Under the pieces are notes generated by a model. That model was given only the letters and a program-made list of their open reading frames with translations. It made no database searches and was not told the origin of the DNA. A program made the translations under genes and the position numbers. Below, piece after piece: positions 47,375 to 55,508 of a stretch of 64,000 bases of DNA (positions are counted from its first letter, which is position 1; the number at the start of each line of letters is the position of its first letter). Origin of the DNA: Ignavibacterium sp. (GTDB taxonomy: Bacteria > Bacteroidota > Ignavibacteria > Ignavibacteriales > Ignavibacteriaceae); assembly GCA_018335755.1 (NCBI GenBank), contig JAGXRK010000045.1, forward strand, positions 62,001-126,000, read 5' to 3'.

Positions 47375-48583
47375 TTATTCTTTAATTAGTCCAACACTTA
47401 TGAGGCATTTTTTAATACGGAAAAATGTTTTTTCTATATTGTTATCAAGCCCGATTGATATTCTTACCAAACCTTCACTTAAACCCATTGCAGCTCTTTC
47501 TTCCTCGGGAATTTCTGATGAAGTACTGTGCCCGGGTGATGAAAACAGAGTTTTAAAGTAACCGAGACTAACCGCAAGATAGCCCACTTTAGCAAACTGC
47601 ATTTCAGCCATTAACTTATCAGCAGTTTCAGCATCACCCGCATCTATTGCCAGCATTCCGCCATAACCGAACCCATCATTCATTAATTCTGTCACCAAAG
47701 TGTGACCCTTATGAGATTTTAATCCCGGATAAAATACTGTTAATCCAAGTTTCTCAAAACTTTCTGCAAGGTATTGTGCATTCTTACTATGCTTTTCAAC
47801 TCTTATATGGAGTGAATGAAGATTTTTCAAAATACTTGCTGCACGGTGACTGTCTAATACAGGTCCAAGCAGCATAGCCGCACCTGAATTAATGTCCATT
47901 AACTGATCAATGAATTCTTTAGAACTGCAAACACAGCCTGCAACGCAGTCACTTGTTCCATTAATGAATTTGGTCAGACTGTGAATTACTATATGAGCAC
48001 CAAGATGAAGCGGAGTAATAAAAATTGGGCTGAAAGTATTATCAACCATCAGTTTAATGTTGTGGTCATCCGCAATCCTGCCAAGCTTAGGCAGATCAGC
48101 AATTTCAAGAAGAGGGTTACTTATTGTTTCAGTATATATAATTTTAGTTTTGTTAGTTACGGCGTTTTTAACATCATCAAGATTCTGAATATTCACAAAT
48201 TTTACATTTATACTATGACGCGGAAGAAAATTTTTGAAGAAGGCATAAGTTCCGCCATAGATAGTTCTGCTGGAAATAATTTCATCACCGCATTCACATA
48301 ATTGCAGAACAGAACAAGCTATGGCTGACATTCCTGAACCTGTAACTATTGCAGCTTCTGCATCTTCAAGTTTTGCAAGAGCGTCCGCAAGATATTTGTT
48401 AGTCGGATTCCAGTGACGGGAATAAAGAAAGCATCCCTCAACTTCGTGATCAAAAAGCTCTTTCATTGTGTTAGGATTCAAAAAGGTATAAGTTGAAGAA
48501 TCCGTTATGGAAGGATTCACATCCCCGTATTCGCCAAAAACCAGGTAGTCCTGAATTTCAACACTCGGATCGAAATGATGCAT
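47375..48583 (-). CDS. Cys/Met-metabolism PLP enzyme, methionine gamma-lyase-like
   Basis: 402 residues, the trans-sulfuration family. Visible are FLYSRHWNPTNKYLADALAKLE, VTGSGMSAIACSVLQL, YTETISNPLLEIADLP, VDNTFSPIFITPLHLGAHIVIHSLTKFINGTSDCVAG with the PLP Lys in SLTKF, and a C-terminal LVRISIGLDN. The family includes cystathionine gamma-synthase, gamma-lyase and methionine gamma-lyase. Exact specificity is not certain, but the pattern and the Lrp gene 17 bases upstream suggest amino-acid degradation. GGGAG ribosome site. It probably yields an oxoacid, ammonia and a thiol from a sulfur amino acid. Confidence 0.82.
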   Translation of the reverse strand: MHHFDPSVEIQDYLVFGEYGDVNPSITDSSTYTFLNPNTMKELFDHEVEGCFLYSRHWNPTNKYLADALAKLEDAEAAIVTGSGMSAIACSVLQLCECGDEIISSRTIYGGTYAFFKNFLPRHSINVKFVNIQNLDDVKNAVTNKTKIIYTETISNPLLEIADLPKLGRIADDHNIKLMVDNTFSPIFITPLHLGAHIVIHSLTKFINGTSDCVAGCVCSSKEFIDQLMDINSGAAMLLGPVLDSHRAASILKNLHSLHIRVEKHSKNAQYLAESFEKLGLTVFYPGLKSHKGHTLVTELMNDGFGYGGMLAIDAGDAETADKLMAEMQFAKVGYLAVSLGYFKTLFSSPGHSTSSEIPEEERAAMGLSEGLVRISIGLDNNIEKTFFRIKKCLISVGLIKE

Positions 48584-48600
48584 ATTTATTCTCCCTTGAT

Positions 48601-49062
48601 TTAATCGATAGGAATTTTTGTATTAAACTTCACCGTAGATAAAATAAACATTGTATTTACACGATTAACGCCTTTAATCTTCGCCAGTTTTTCCAGAAGG
48701 AATTTTTCATAAAGCTGAATATTCTCCACTGCCACTTTAAGAATAAAATCATCCTCACCGGCCACATGATAGCACTCAAGAACCTCATCAAGCCTTTTAA
48801 TGCTCTTTGTAAAACCGTCTATTGAGTTAAGCTGATGTGCAGCAAGAGAGACTGAAACAAATGCAAAAGTGCCCCGCCCGATCTTTTCAGCATCCACAAG
48901 TGCAACATACTTTCGGATAACGCCATTGCTCTCAAGCCGTTTAACTCTTTCAAGCATTGCAGGAGGGGAAATTCCGACATTATTGGACAGCTGCACGTTC
49001 GTTATCCGGGAATCATCCTGAAGAATGTCCAGAATTTTTTTATCTATTTCATCCAGTTTCAT
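48601..49062 (-). CDS. Lrp/AsnC-family transcription regulator
   Basis: 153 residues, the usual length. The N-terminal winged helix-turn-helix (KLDEIDKKILDILQDDSRITNVQLSNNVGISPPAMLERVKRLESNGVIRKY) is followed by the RAM ligand-binding domain (FAFVSVSLA ... VLECYHVAGEDDFILKVAVENI). It binds DNA as an octamer or dimer in response to an amino acid. Directly upstream of the PLP lyase gene and on the same strand, it probably controls that gene and itself. Confidence 0.93.
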   Translation of the reverse strand: MKLDEIDKKILDILQDDSRITNVQLSNNVGISPPAMLERVKRLESNGVIRKYVALVDAEKIGRGTFAFVSVSLAAHQLNSIDGFTKSIKRLDEVLECYHVAGEDDFILKVAVENIQLYEKFLLEKLAKIKGVNRVNTMFILSTVKFNTKIPID

Positions 49063-49242
49063 CTAATACTAAAATTAATTATTAAAGATTTATACCTAAT
49101 AAAATACGGTAAAATTTATTTTTTATCAAATTATATTTTGTAATGTATTTATTTACCTAATAACAATGAACTATTTGCAAAAATGCTCAAGGTATGCGAG
49201 TTTTACAGAATATTTTTTAGAAAAAATTTCGGGAAATAAATA

Positions 49243-49929
49243 ATGAATGAAAAACAGTTAGCTGCTGAAAGATCAGTGGATTTTATTAAAGATGGAATGA
49301 CTGTGGGACTTGGAACAGGTTCAACAGTTAATTATATGATTGATGCATTAGCGCAAAAAGTAAAAAAAGGTTTAAAGATAAAAACGGTAGCAACTTCCAA
49401 ATTAACATTTCAGCTTGCCGCTTCATCTGGTATTGATGTAGTTGATCTTGAACTGGTTGACAGGATAGACCTGACTATTGACGGTGCAGATGAAGTTGAT
49501 CCACAATTAAATGGCATAAAAGGTGGCGGAGCAGCTTTGTTATATGAAAAAATAGTTGCAAGCAATTCCGCAAAAAATATATGGATTGTTGATTCATCAA
49601 AACTGGTTAAAAAACTCGGCAGATTTCCCCTTCCGGTAGAAGTAATTCCATATGGATCAAATCTTCTGATCAGCAAATTTGAAAAGAAAAAATTCAAACC
49701 TGCTTTCAGGAAATTTGAAGGAAACAATTTTATTACTGACGGAGGACATTTTCTTATCGATTTAAACCTTGAAAAAATTGATGACCCGAAAGGTTTTGAA
49801 GAGGAATTAAAAACCTATCCAGGTGTAGTGGAAGTTGGTCTGTTTGCAGGTATAGCTGATATGGTAATAGTTGGTGAGGGAAAAGAAATCAGAATAATTG
49901 ATAGGATGGATCGTCCGGCGAAAAAATAA
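49243..49929 (+). CDS. rpiA: Ribose-5-phosphate isomerase A
   Basis: 228 residues, normal RpiA length. It interconverts ribose-5-phosphate and ribulose-5-phosphate. Visible are VGLGTGSTVNYMIDAL, DLTIDGADEVDPQLNGIKGGGAALLYEKIV with the catalytic Asp/Glu, and WIVDSSKLVKKLGRFPLPVEVIP with the substrate Lys. Sequence ends at MDRPAKK. Divergent from the Lrp gene. It completes, with tal, most of the non-oxidative pentose phosphate steps seen in the window; transketolase and epimerase are not here. Confidence 0.95.
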   Translation: MNEKQLAAERSVDFIKDGMTVGLGTGSTVNYMIDALAQKVKKGLKIKTVATSKLTFQLAASSGIDVVDLELVDRIDLTIDGADEVDPQLNGIKGGGAALLYEKIVASNSAKNIWIVDSSKLVKKLGRFPLPVEVIPYGSNLLISKFEKKKFKPAFRKFEGNNFITDGGHFLIDLNLEKIDDPKGFEEELKTYPGVVEVGLFAGIADMVIVGEGKEIRIIDRMDRPAKK

Positions 49930-50444
49930 CTATCAGGTAAAAATGAACAACAAGAGGATTGCACCTGAAATAATCCATTTTCAGATTATAAGGTTTTAAT
50001 TGAACAGAAGAGAATTATGAGCTATACTTGATAGTAAATACAATTAACCTGAACGGTCCATCCTTCTGAAAAATCTATTAATTTATTTATCAACACCCAT
50101 CTTTTTTAGTTCCTGGGCAACCTTTCTTGAGTTCAAGTAACCGAAAAGAATCAATAAACCTAAGAAAAGGACAACCCCTATTTCGGTTAATCCCATTATG
50201 GACTCCTTAAATTAAAAATTATATAGAAAAACTCGAAAAAAGGGCTCAAGGAAAATGCCAGCAATACTTTAAAATAAAAACACTTAAAATGCTTAAGATG
50301 AGTCATTTTCAGAGACAAATAATACTAACAGTGTAAAAATTACACGTAAATATTTTATCAGGCTATCTTCACCAAAATTTATGATTTGACACAATCCCCA
50401 ATTAATATTTAATGCTGCAATTATTTCGGGCTTCTAACAAAGAG
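49930..50444. other. Intergenic region with one small membrane-protein gene
   Basis: About 515 bases between rpiA and a gene fragment. The only supported gene is the 37-residue ORF at 50083-50196 (listed separately). The rest is AT-rich with no further gene seen. Confidence 0.5.
50083..50196 (-). CDS. 37-residue single-pass membrane protein
   Basis: Missed by the ORF track because of its size. The minus strand reads MGLTEIGVVLFLGLLILFGYL, one clear transmembrane helix, then a basic cytoplasmic tail (NSRKVAQELKKMGVDK). GGAG lies 7-8 bases before the ATG, a good ribosome site for this organism. No family recognised. Such proteins are often subunits or regulators of larger membrane complexes, but no partner is evident: the neighbours are rpiA and a gene fragment. 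Coding is supported by the ribosome site and by the tidy hydrophobic-then-charged layout. Confidence 0.6.
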   Translation of the reverse strand: MGLTEIGVVLFLGLLILFGYLNSRKVAQELKKMGVDK

Positions 50445-50825
50445 CTAACTCAACTTTATCGGCAGCTTTCTGATTCTTTTTCCTGTAGCATTATAAATGG
50501 CATTAAGCAGAGCCGGGGCTGCAGCTGCAACTCCAACTTCACCCACCACGCCAACCGGAAAATCATTCTGCATTAAATGGGTTTCCATTAAAGGTGTTTC
50601 ACCATATTCAAGAATGGGATAGTCAAAATAGTTACTGTTCTCTATTCTGCCATTCCGAATAATAATTTCGCCCTTCAAAGCCGCGGAAATTGCAAAAATA
50701 ATTGCACCTTCCATTTGTGCTTCAACAGTATCAGGATTTATCACAATTCCACAATCTATAACGGAAACAAATCGATCCATTTTAATTTTGTTATTCTTCA
50801 TGGTTACTTCAGCAACTCTACCCAC
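50445..50825 (-). pseudogene. C-terminal stump of a molybdopterin-binding hydroxylase subunit (xanthine dehydrogenase family)
   Basis: 126 residues align only with the end of large molybdopterin subunits of the xanthine dehydrogenase / isoquinoline 1-oxidoreductase beta type (about 700 residues): VSVIDCGIVINPDTVEAQMEGAIIFAISAALKGEI, NSNYFDYPILEYGETP and VGVVGEVGVAAAAPALLNAIYNATGKRIRKLPI. It contains GEVGV where the catalytic Glu loop lies. Upstream, the frame reaches a stop after LLVG, so more than 500 N-terminal residues are absent. The GTG start has no convincing ribosome site. I read it as the remnant of a deleted gene; no small iron-sulfur or FAD partner genes are near. Confidence 0.75.
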
Positions 50826-51374
50826 CAGTAAGAAAGGTTAAAGTTTTAAAGAAACCACCTGAAGCAGTTTATTTGGTTTTCAACCTAACTGCCTTAAGGC
50901 AAGTTATATCAAAGAACAAAAAACACATATAATGTTAAAATTAGAGTGCAAATAAATTTTCTAAAAATTAGATTAATTGAATAATTTATTAAATATTCTA
51001 ATTTTTCAGAACTCTCTTTCATTTATTTGCATTGTTAGATAATCAACTGTTTTTCAAAATTTTTTGTAATAATTATTTTTCGTTAAGTGGAAAATGTCAC
51101 TATTTTACACCTGTATATCTGTATTTTGAGACATTAACACAAAATCAATCATTGGATCCATCAAGAAATAGTCACTCTGGAACAAATATTGGAGAAGATA
51201 CATCTTTGACATGGAAAACACTGAAAATTAAATTATAACCTATTCGGCAAAAAAATGAAAGCAACATATAGGTATCAGCACCATTATTATTATTCAATAA
51301 ATATAAGGTAGGTGCAAAAACATGATCATAATGCTGAACAGAATAAAGAGCACCATATGAAAGGCAGGTACTAA
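50826..51374. other. AT-rich region upstream of the PrmC-like gene
   Basis: 549 bases. The listed ORF 51032-51238 has no recognisable domain or ribosome site and is probably not a gene. Immediately before the methyltransferase are two tiny nested frames, ATGATCATAATGCTG... ending in TGA and ATGAAAGGCAGGTACTAA, each overlapping the next start; they may be chance or a short leader. Confidence 0.4.
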
Positions 51375-52274
51375 ATGATCAGAACTGATCTATATAATGA
51401 ATTACTAGACGAAATAATAAATACCCGAACCTACCTTCTAGATAAACCGGAAGAGTCCCCGGAGAATGCTCTACGTGCTCTTTGGTTCTTAGCGGGGGGT
51501 GATCCAAGGGCAGTAGAACGCTGCCTCGAGGAAGATCTACCGATTTTATCGGAAACTTCGGTTAATCGCCTGAGAAATCTTCTCAAGAAACACATCCATG
51601 GTGTACCCCTAGCACATCTTACCGGACGTCAGCGGTTCATGGATATCGAGTTCTTGGTTGGTCCAGAAGCACTGATTCCACGTAAGGAGACAGAGATTCT
51701 TGGTTATGCTGCACTTGAGAAGATACGGGAAACTGTGGCAACGGGCGGATTTTCTAACATAATTGATTTATGCACCGGTAGTGGCAACCTTGCGCTGGCA
51801 CTTGCATATCACGAGCCCAAATGCAGGATTTTTGGTGCCGATCTATCAGTAGATGCTATTACTCTAGCACAACGGAATGCGGTACATCTTGCACTTCAAG
51901 ATCGGCTGAAATTTTCAGTAGGTGATTTATTTGCCCCATTTGCCCATGATCAATATTTCGGACAAATCGATATGGTAGTTTGTAATCCTCCCTATATCTC
52001 TAGCCAAAAGGTGACAGAGATGTCAGCTGAAGTTAGTAATTACGAACCGAGACTTGCCTTCGACGGTGGACCCTTCGGCTTATCTATTCTGGTAAGGCTG
52101 ATTGCTGAGGCCCCACAATATCTTAAAAAGGGAGGGTGGCTTGGATTTGAAGTCGGGCTTGGACAGGGAAATTTTATAAAGAAAAGGCTAGAACGCAATA
52201 ATTCGTACTCTGACATTCAAATGTTCCCCGATATGGCGGGAAATCCACGAGCTGTTTTAGCACGATGTATCTAA
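51375..52274 (+). CDS. PrmC/HemK-like N5-glutamine methyltransferase
   Basis: 299 residues, close to PrmC length. Helical N-terminal domain (1-about 95, ending LTGRQRFMDIEFLV), then an S-adenosylmethionine fold with IIDLCTGSGNLALALA (about 129-144), GADLSVDAITLAQRN and the amide-binding NPPY at 204-207. The usual IPRPETE reads IPRKETE. PrmC methylates the GGQ glutamine of release factors; related enzymes methylate other proteins or small molecules. It is not next to prfA. Its base composition is clearly richer in G and C than its surroundings and codon choice differs (more GGC, CGG, CTC), suggesting transfer from another genome and possibly a second, specialised copy. Confidence 0.8.
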   Translation: MIRTDLYNELLDEIINTRTYLLDKPEESPENALRALWFLAGGDPRAVERCLEEDLPILSETSVNRLRNLLKKHIHGVPLAHLTGRQRFMDIEFLVGPEALIPRKETEILGYAALEKIRETVATGGFSNIIDLCTGSGNLALALAYHEPKCRIFGADLSVDAITLAQRNAVHLALQDRLKFSVGDLFAPFAHDQYFGQIDMVVCNPPYISSQKVTEMSAEVSNYEPRLAFDGGPFGLSILVRLIAEAPQYLKKGGWLGFEVGLGQGNFIKKRLERNNSYSDIQMFPDMAGNPRAVLARCI

Positions 52275-52758
52275 ATTCTTAAAAATTATTTTACAACGCT
52301 TTGTGAAGAAAATATTATCTGTAAAATCTGCACCGCATTATTTTCTGCTATGTGAAATTTATATGGACTGTGTTTTAATTTATATTCAATTAAAGATGAT
52401 GAGTTAAATGATATACTACGAACCGTTGATCTGGTCTATAAAAACAGCAATAATTTTTAATTTGTCAGTTGCAGGTTGGAAGGTATTTTAAAATACACAG
52501 GTTAAGAATAAATCTGTATGAAGTTGAAAATTCTATAACAAAATTCAGAATATTTTCATTGCTTGCTTTGGCAAAAATGACAATCGAAAAGTGATTGTTG
52601 ATTCTAAAGAATTATTACCATGTGCTGAAACACTACAAACTTTTCACAGATTATACTATCTGAATGGTGCTAGTGTATTAGTTAAAAAATGCAAACAAAT
52701 ATCGAAACCCACAAACGATAAGAACAACGGAACTGAGGTTATGAATTTTTCTTAATAG
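52275..52758. other. Intergenic region with a possible decayed reading frame
   Basis: 484 bases between convergent genes. From 52528 to 52755 the plus strand has an open frame without start: ...QNIFIACFGKNDNRKVIVD, then SKELLPCAETLQTFHRLYYL and a tail ending EVMNFS. A neighbouring frame supplies LRINLYEVENSITKF just upstream, as if one frameshift separates them. The text looks protein-like but I recognise no family. Likely a gene remnant; low confidence. Confidence 0.35.
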
Positions 52759-53715
52759 TTATTTCAGCTCAAGGGGTTCTGTTCTAAGATATTCAGTTGT
52801 CTGAATCTTTCTTTTAATATCACTAATGATATTATTTACATTATCTTCTGAAAGATTCAACGCTGCGGCAATTTCAGAAACTTTATAGCCTTTCTCCCAA
52901 CCAAACCATACCTTGTCAAGAATTTTAAAAGGGGTTTTAAAGAAAAACTCTTCCTGAGTTTGCTCTGCAGAGTATGTATCAGTTGTGGGAGTTCTTTTTT
53001 GAATTTCCTCAGGAATCTGCAGGTAGTCGGCTAACTGATATACCTGTGATTTGAATAAATGCGCAATTGGTTTAAGATCCGCAGCACCGTCACCATGTTT
53101 CACAAAAAATCCCTGCTCATGTTCATTTTTATTACCTGTACCAATGACACAATAATTTTTAAGTTCAGCATAATAATAAAGCATACACATTCTGCTACGC
53201 TGTTTGAAGTTGGATGCTGCAACAATCTGCAAATATTCATTTAAATGAAGCCGTTGAGTTTTTTGTGTTCCATCGGCAGAAATAATAGTAATGTTGAAAA
53301 AGTTAAGCAATCCCTCCTCTTTTGGAATACCGATCTTCATTTTATAAGTGCTGTTATATTCAGGAAATATTCTTCGGACAGCTTCATCACGTCTTTGATA
53401 GCATCCGAATCCAAGCAGAGCATCACTGATCTGTTCGACCCTATACTGAACACCAAATTTTTCAGAGAGTTGTTTTGCAAGTGTAAGACTATCAGGACTT
53501 GAATCCCTTTCCGGAAGCATTAAAACGAAAACCCTCTCCGGACCAAAAGCTTTAACACACAATGCCAAAACAACCGACGAATCAATACCACCGCTAACAC
53601 CAATTACTGCCCCTTTTCTACGAAATTTAAAGGCAACAACCTCTTTCATTTTTTTAATAATGCGTTCTGCTTCAGAAGCAGCATCTATGTTTATCAGATC
53701 TTTTGTGAACTTCAT
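52759..53715 (-). CDS. NAD synthetase-like ammonia-dependent amidase/ATP pyrophosphatase
   Basis: 318 residues of the NadE family. PP-loop AVIGVSGGIDSSVVLALC (about 38-55), GTGNKNEHEQGFFVKHGDGAADLKPIAHLFKSQVYQLADYL and the later TPTTDTYSAEQTQEEFFF, where NadE usually has a shorter PSADLW-type segment. It lacks the glutaminase (nitrilase) domain, so it would use free ammonia. It forms an amide through an acyl-adenylate. Its place at the end of an operon with carrier protein, AsnB and AMP ligase (3-base gap after the ligase) suggests it modifies a product of that pathway and not NAD alone. True NAD synthesis cannot be excluded. Confidence 0.78.
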   Translation of the reverse strand: MKFTKDLINIDAASEAERIIKKMKEVVAFKFRRKGAVIGVSGGIDSSVVLALCVKAFGPERVFVLMLPERDSSPDSLTLAKQLSEKFGVQYRVEQISDALLGFGCYQRRDEAVRRIFPEYNSTYKMKIGIPKEEGLLNFFNITIISADGTQKTQRLHLNEYLQIVAASNFKQRSRMCMLYYYAELKNYCVIGTGNKNEHEQGFFVKHGDGAADLKPIAHLFKSQVYQLADYLQIPEEIQKRTPTTDTYSAEQTQEEFFFKTPFKILDKVWFGWEKGYKVSEIAAALNLSEDNVNNIISDIKRKIQTTEYLRTEPLELK

Positions 53716-53718
53716 TTT

Positions 53719-55314
53719 TTATTCCATTTGTTTGAGAATTTTTTTATCAATTTTACCGTTAGGGCTTTTAGGAAGAGATTCAATGAACACTACATATTTG
53801 GGTATCATAAAAATTTCGACATTCCTGCTGCAGTATCTCAACACATCTTTTTCGGTTATTATTGAACCGGGAGTTTTAACTATAAATGCTTTTATGGCCT
53901 GACCAAGTATTTCATCCGGGACACCAATAACAGCAGCCTCACTTATGCCATCGGCTGAACACAAAATATTTTCCAGCTCTTTCGGACTTACCCGCTCACC
54001 TTTTGTTTTTATCATATCATCTTTTCGTCCTACAAAGTAAAGATATCCTTCTTCATCCTGGTAAAAGAAATCACCGGTATATAATAATTTTTCTCTGTGA
54101 AACCAGCCGTCTTTATAAACTTTTTCTGATAAATCCTGTGAGTTCCAGTAACCTCTCATAACATTTGTACCACGTACAACTAATTCACCTATTTCATTAG
54201 GCTTAACAAATTCTCTATTTTCATTAACAATAAACACTTCACAATTGGGCATTGCTTTTCCTACAGAGCCGGGCTTACGATCAATATCTTCAGGAGGAAG
54301 GTATGCAATGCGTTTACATTCAGTTAATCCGAACATAGAAAATATCTGAACGGTGTGAAATAATTTTCTGAACGCTTTAATATGCTCCACAGGCAGAGCA
54401 GCTCCTGTATTCGAAATGTACCTGAGACTGCTTAGATCATAATTTTTGAGTGTTTCCATTTTCAGAAGCATAACAAGCAAAGTAGGAACTATAGGGAAAC
54501 CAGTAACTTTTTTGGACTCAATTTTTTTAATTAATTCAAGTGGGAATAACATTGATCTTTCCAGAACTATAGTTCCTCCATACATAAAACACATAATTAC
54601 CTGATAGAGTCCATAGTCGAATGACAGAGGCAGTACCGTCAGGACAATATCATCGGGTGTATTCTTTATGTATGATATTATGCTTCTCGCTGCAGATATC
54701 ATATTATTGTGGGAAGACATCACACCTTTTGGCTCTCCGGTAGAACCAGAAGTATAAATTAGAGTTGAAAGATCATAATCAATTACCGACCGCTTTCTTG
54801 ATTCCAGAGTTATTTTCTGATTAACATCAGTGTCAGTGATAAGGTCACGCCATTTGTTTTTACTTTCAGTGTTATTATCAGAAGTATCACCAAACCAGAT
54901 AACTTCCGGAACTGATTTAATTTTTTCAAGCGTGGATCTAACTACCTCAGAATTTTTAATATCTGCAATTATCACAGAAGGCGAGGAATCCTTTATGATG
55001 AAGTGCAGTTTGGGAGCTTTAAGAGAACCGTTTAACAAAACAAAAGAGGCACCAGTTTTCAGCACAGCATATAAAGCAATTACCACTTCAGCGGAGTTAT
55101 CACCAAAAATTATTACTCTATCATGACGTTTAACTCCCAGCCCAATCAGGCTAAATGCAAGATTATCTGTCAGTTCATCAAGTTTTTTGTAGGAATAGAT
55201 TTCTGAATTAAACAGGAGAGCAGGTTTGTCAGGAAATTTATTAGCGCTTAGTGTTAAATATTCATGCACCAGCACAGGACTGAATAATTCTGAAGTTATT
55301 TGTGTTCGAGACAT
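53719..55314 (-). CDS. AMP-dependent acyl/aminoacyl ligase
   Basis: 531 residues of the adenylate-forming family: LIYTSGSTGEPKGVMSSHNN (about 190-209), FGLTECKRIAYLPPED, LLYTGDFFYQDEEGYLYFVGRKDDMIKTKGERVSP and a C-terminal PKSPNGKIDKKIL with the catalytic Lys. It is the length of ligases that load free-standing carrier proteins, and resembles exosortase-associated acyl ligases and D-alanine-carrier ligases. It is in one operon with a carrier protein, AsnB and the NadE-like gene, so it probably loads that carrier (inference). Substrate unknown. Upstream, the repeat copy C separates it from asnB. Confidence 0.85.
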   Translation of the reverse strand: MSRTQITSELFSPVLVHEYLTLSANKFPDKPALLFNSEIYSYKKLDELTDNLAFSLIGLGVKRHDRVIIFGDNSAEVVIALYAVLKTGASFVLLNGSLKAPKLHFIIKDSSPSVIIADIKNSEVVRSTLEKIKSVPEVIWFGDTSDNNTESKNKWRDLITDTDVNQKITLESRKRSVIDYDLSTLIYTSGSTGEPKGVMSSHNNMISAARSIISYIKNTPDDIVLTVLPLSFDYGLYQVIMCFMYGGTIVLERSMLFPLELIKKIESKKVTGFPIVPTLLVMLLKMETLKNYDLSSLRYISNTGAALPVEHIKAFRKLFHTVQIFSMFGLTECKRIAYLPPEDIDRKPGSVGKAMPNCEVFIVNENREFVKPNEIGELVVRGTNVMRGYWNSQDLSEKVYKDGWFHREKLLYTGDFFYQDEEGYLYFVGRKDDMIKTKGERVSPKELENILCSADGISEAAVIGVPDEILGQAIKAFIVKTPGSIITEKDVLRYCSRNVEIFMIPKYVVFIESLPKSPNGKIDKKILKQME

Positions 55315-55345
55315 ATAAGAGATTTATAATTATTTAAATAATTGA

Positions 55346-55478
55346 GGCTGACTCAAAAGTAATGTTTTCTCGATAATTTTTCTGTCCCGATGCATCGGGA
55401 CAGAAAAAACTCGAAAACCGACCGCAATAAAAGGTTCTCGAGTATTGAAATGTATCGAGAGAACCTTTTGAGACAGCC
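55346..55478. repeat. Dispersed ~130-bp MITE-like repeat, copy C (inside an operon)
   Basis: Ends are GGCTGACTCA and TGAGACAGCC. It has the central CTGTCCCGAT / ATCGGGACAG hairpin and the GGTTCTCGAG ... TCGAGAGAACC pair found in copy A. It sits in the 194-base gap between asnB and the AMP ligase gene, in an operon whose other gaps are 3 bases, so it probably arrived after the operon formed. Its hairpins may weaken transcription or change transcript stability downstream. Confidence 0.8.
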
Positions 55479-55508
55479 CCGCAAAAAAAATGATTGTTTA
55501 AAGAAAAA

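Noticed and set aside
51032-51238. 68-residue plus-strand ORF
   Set aside because: No recognisable features, no ribosome site, AT-rich region; probably chance.
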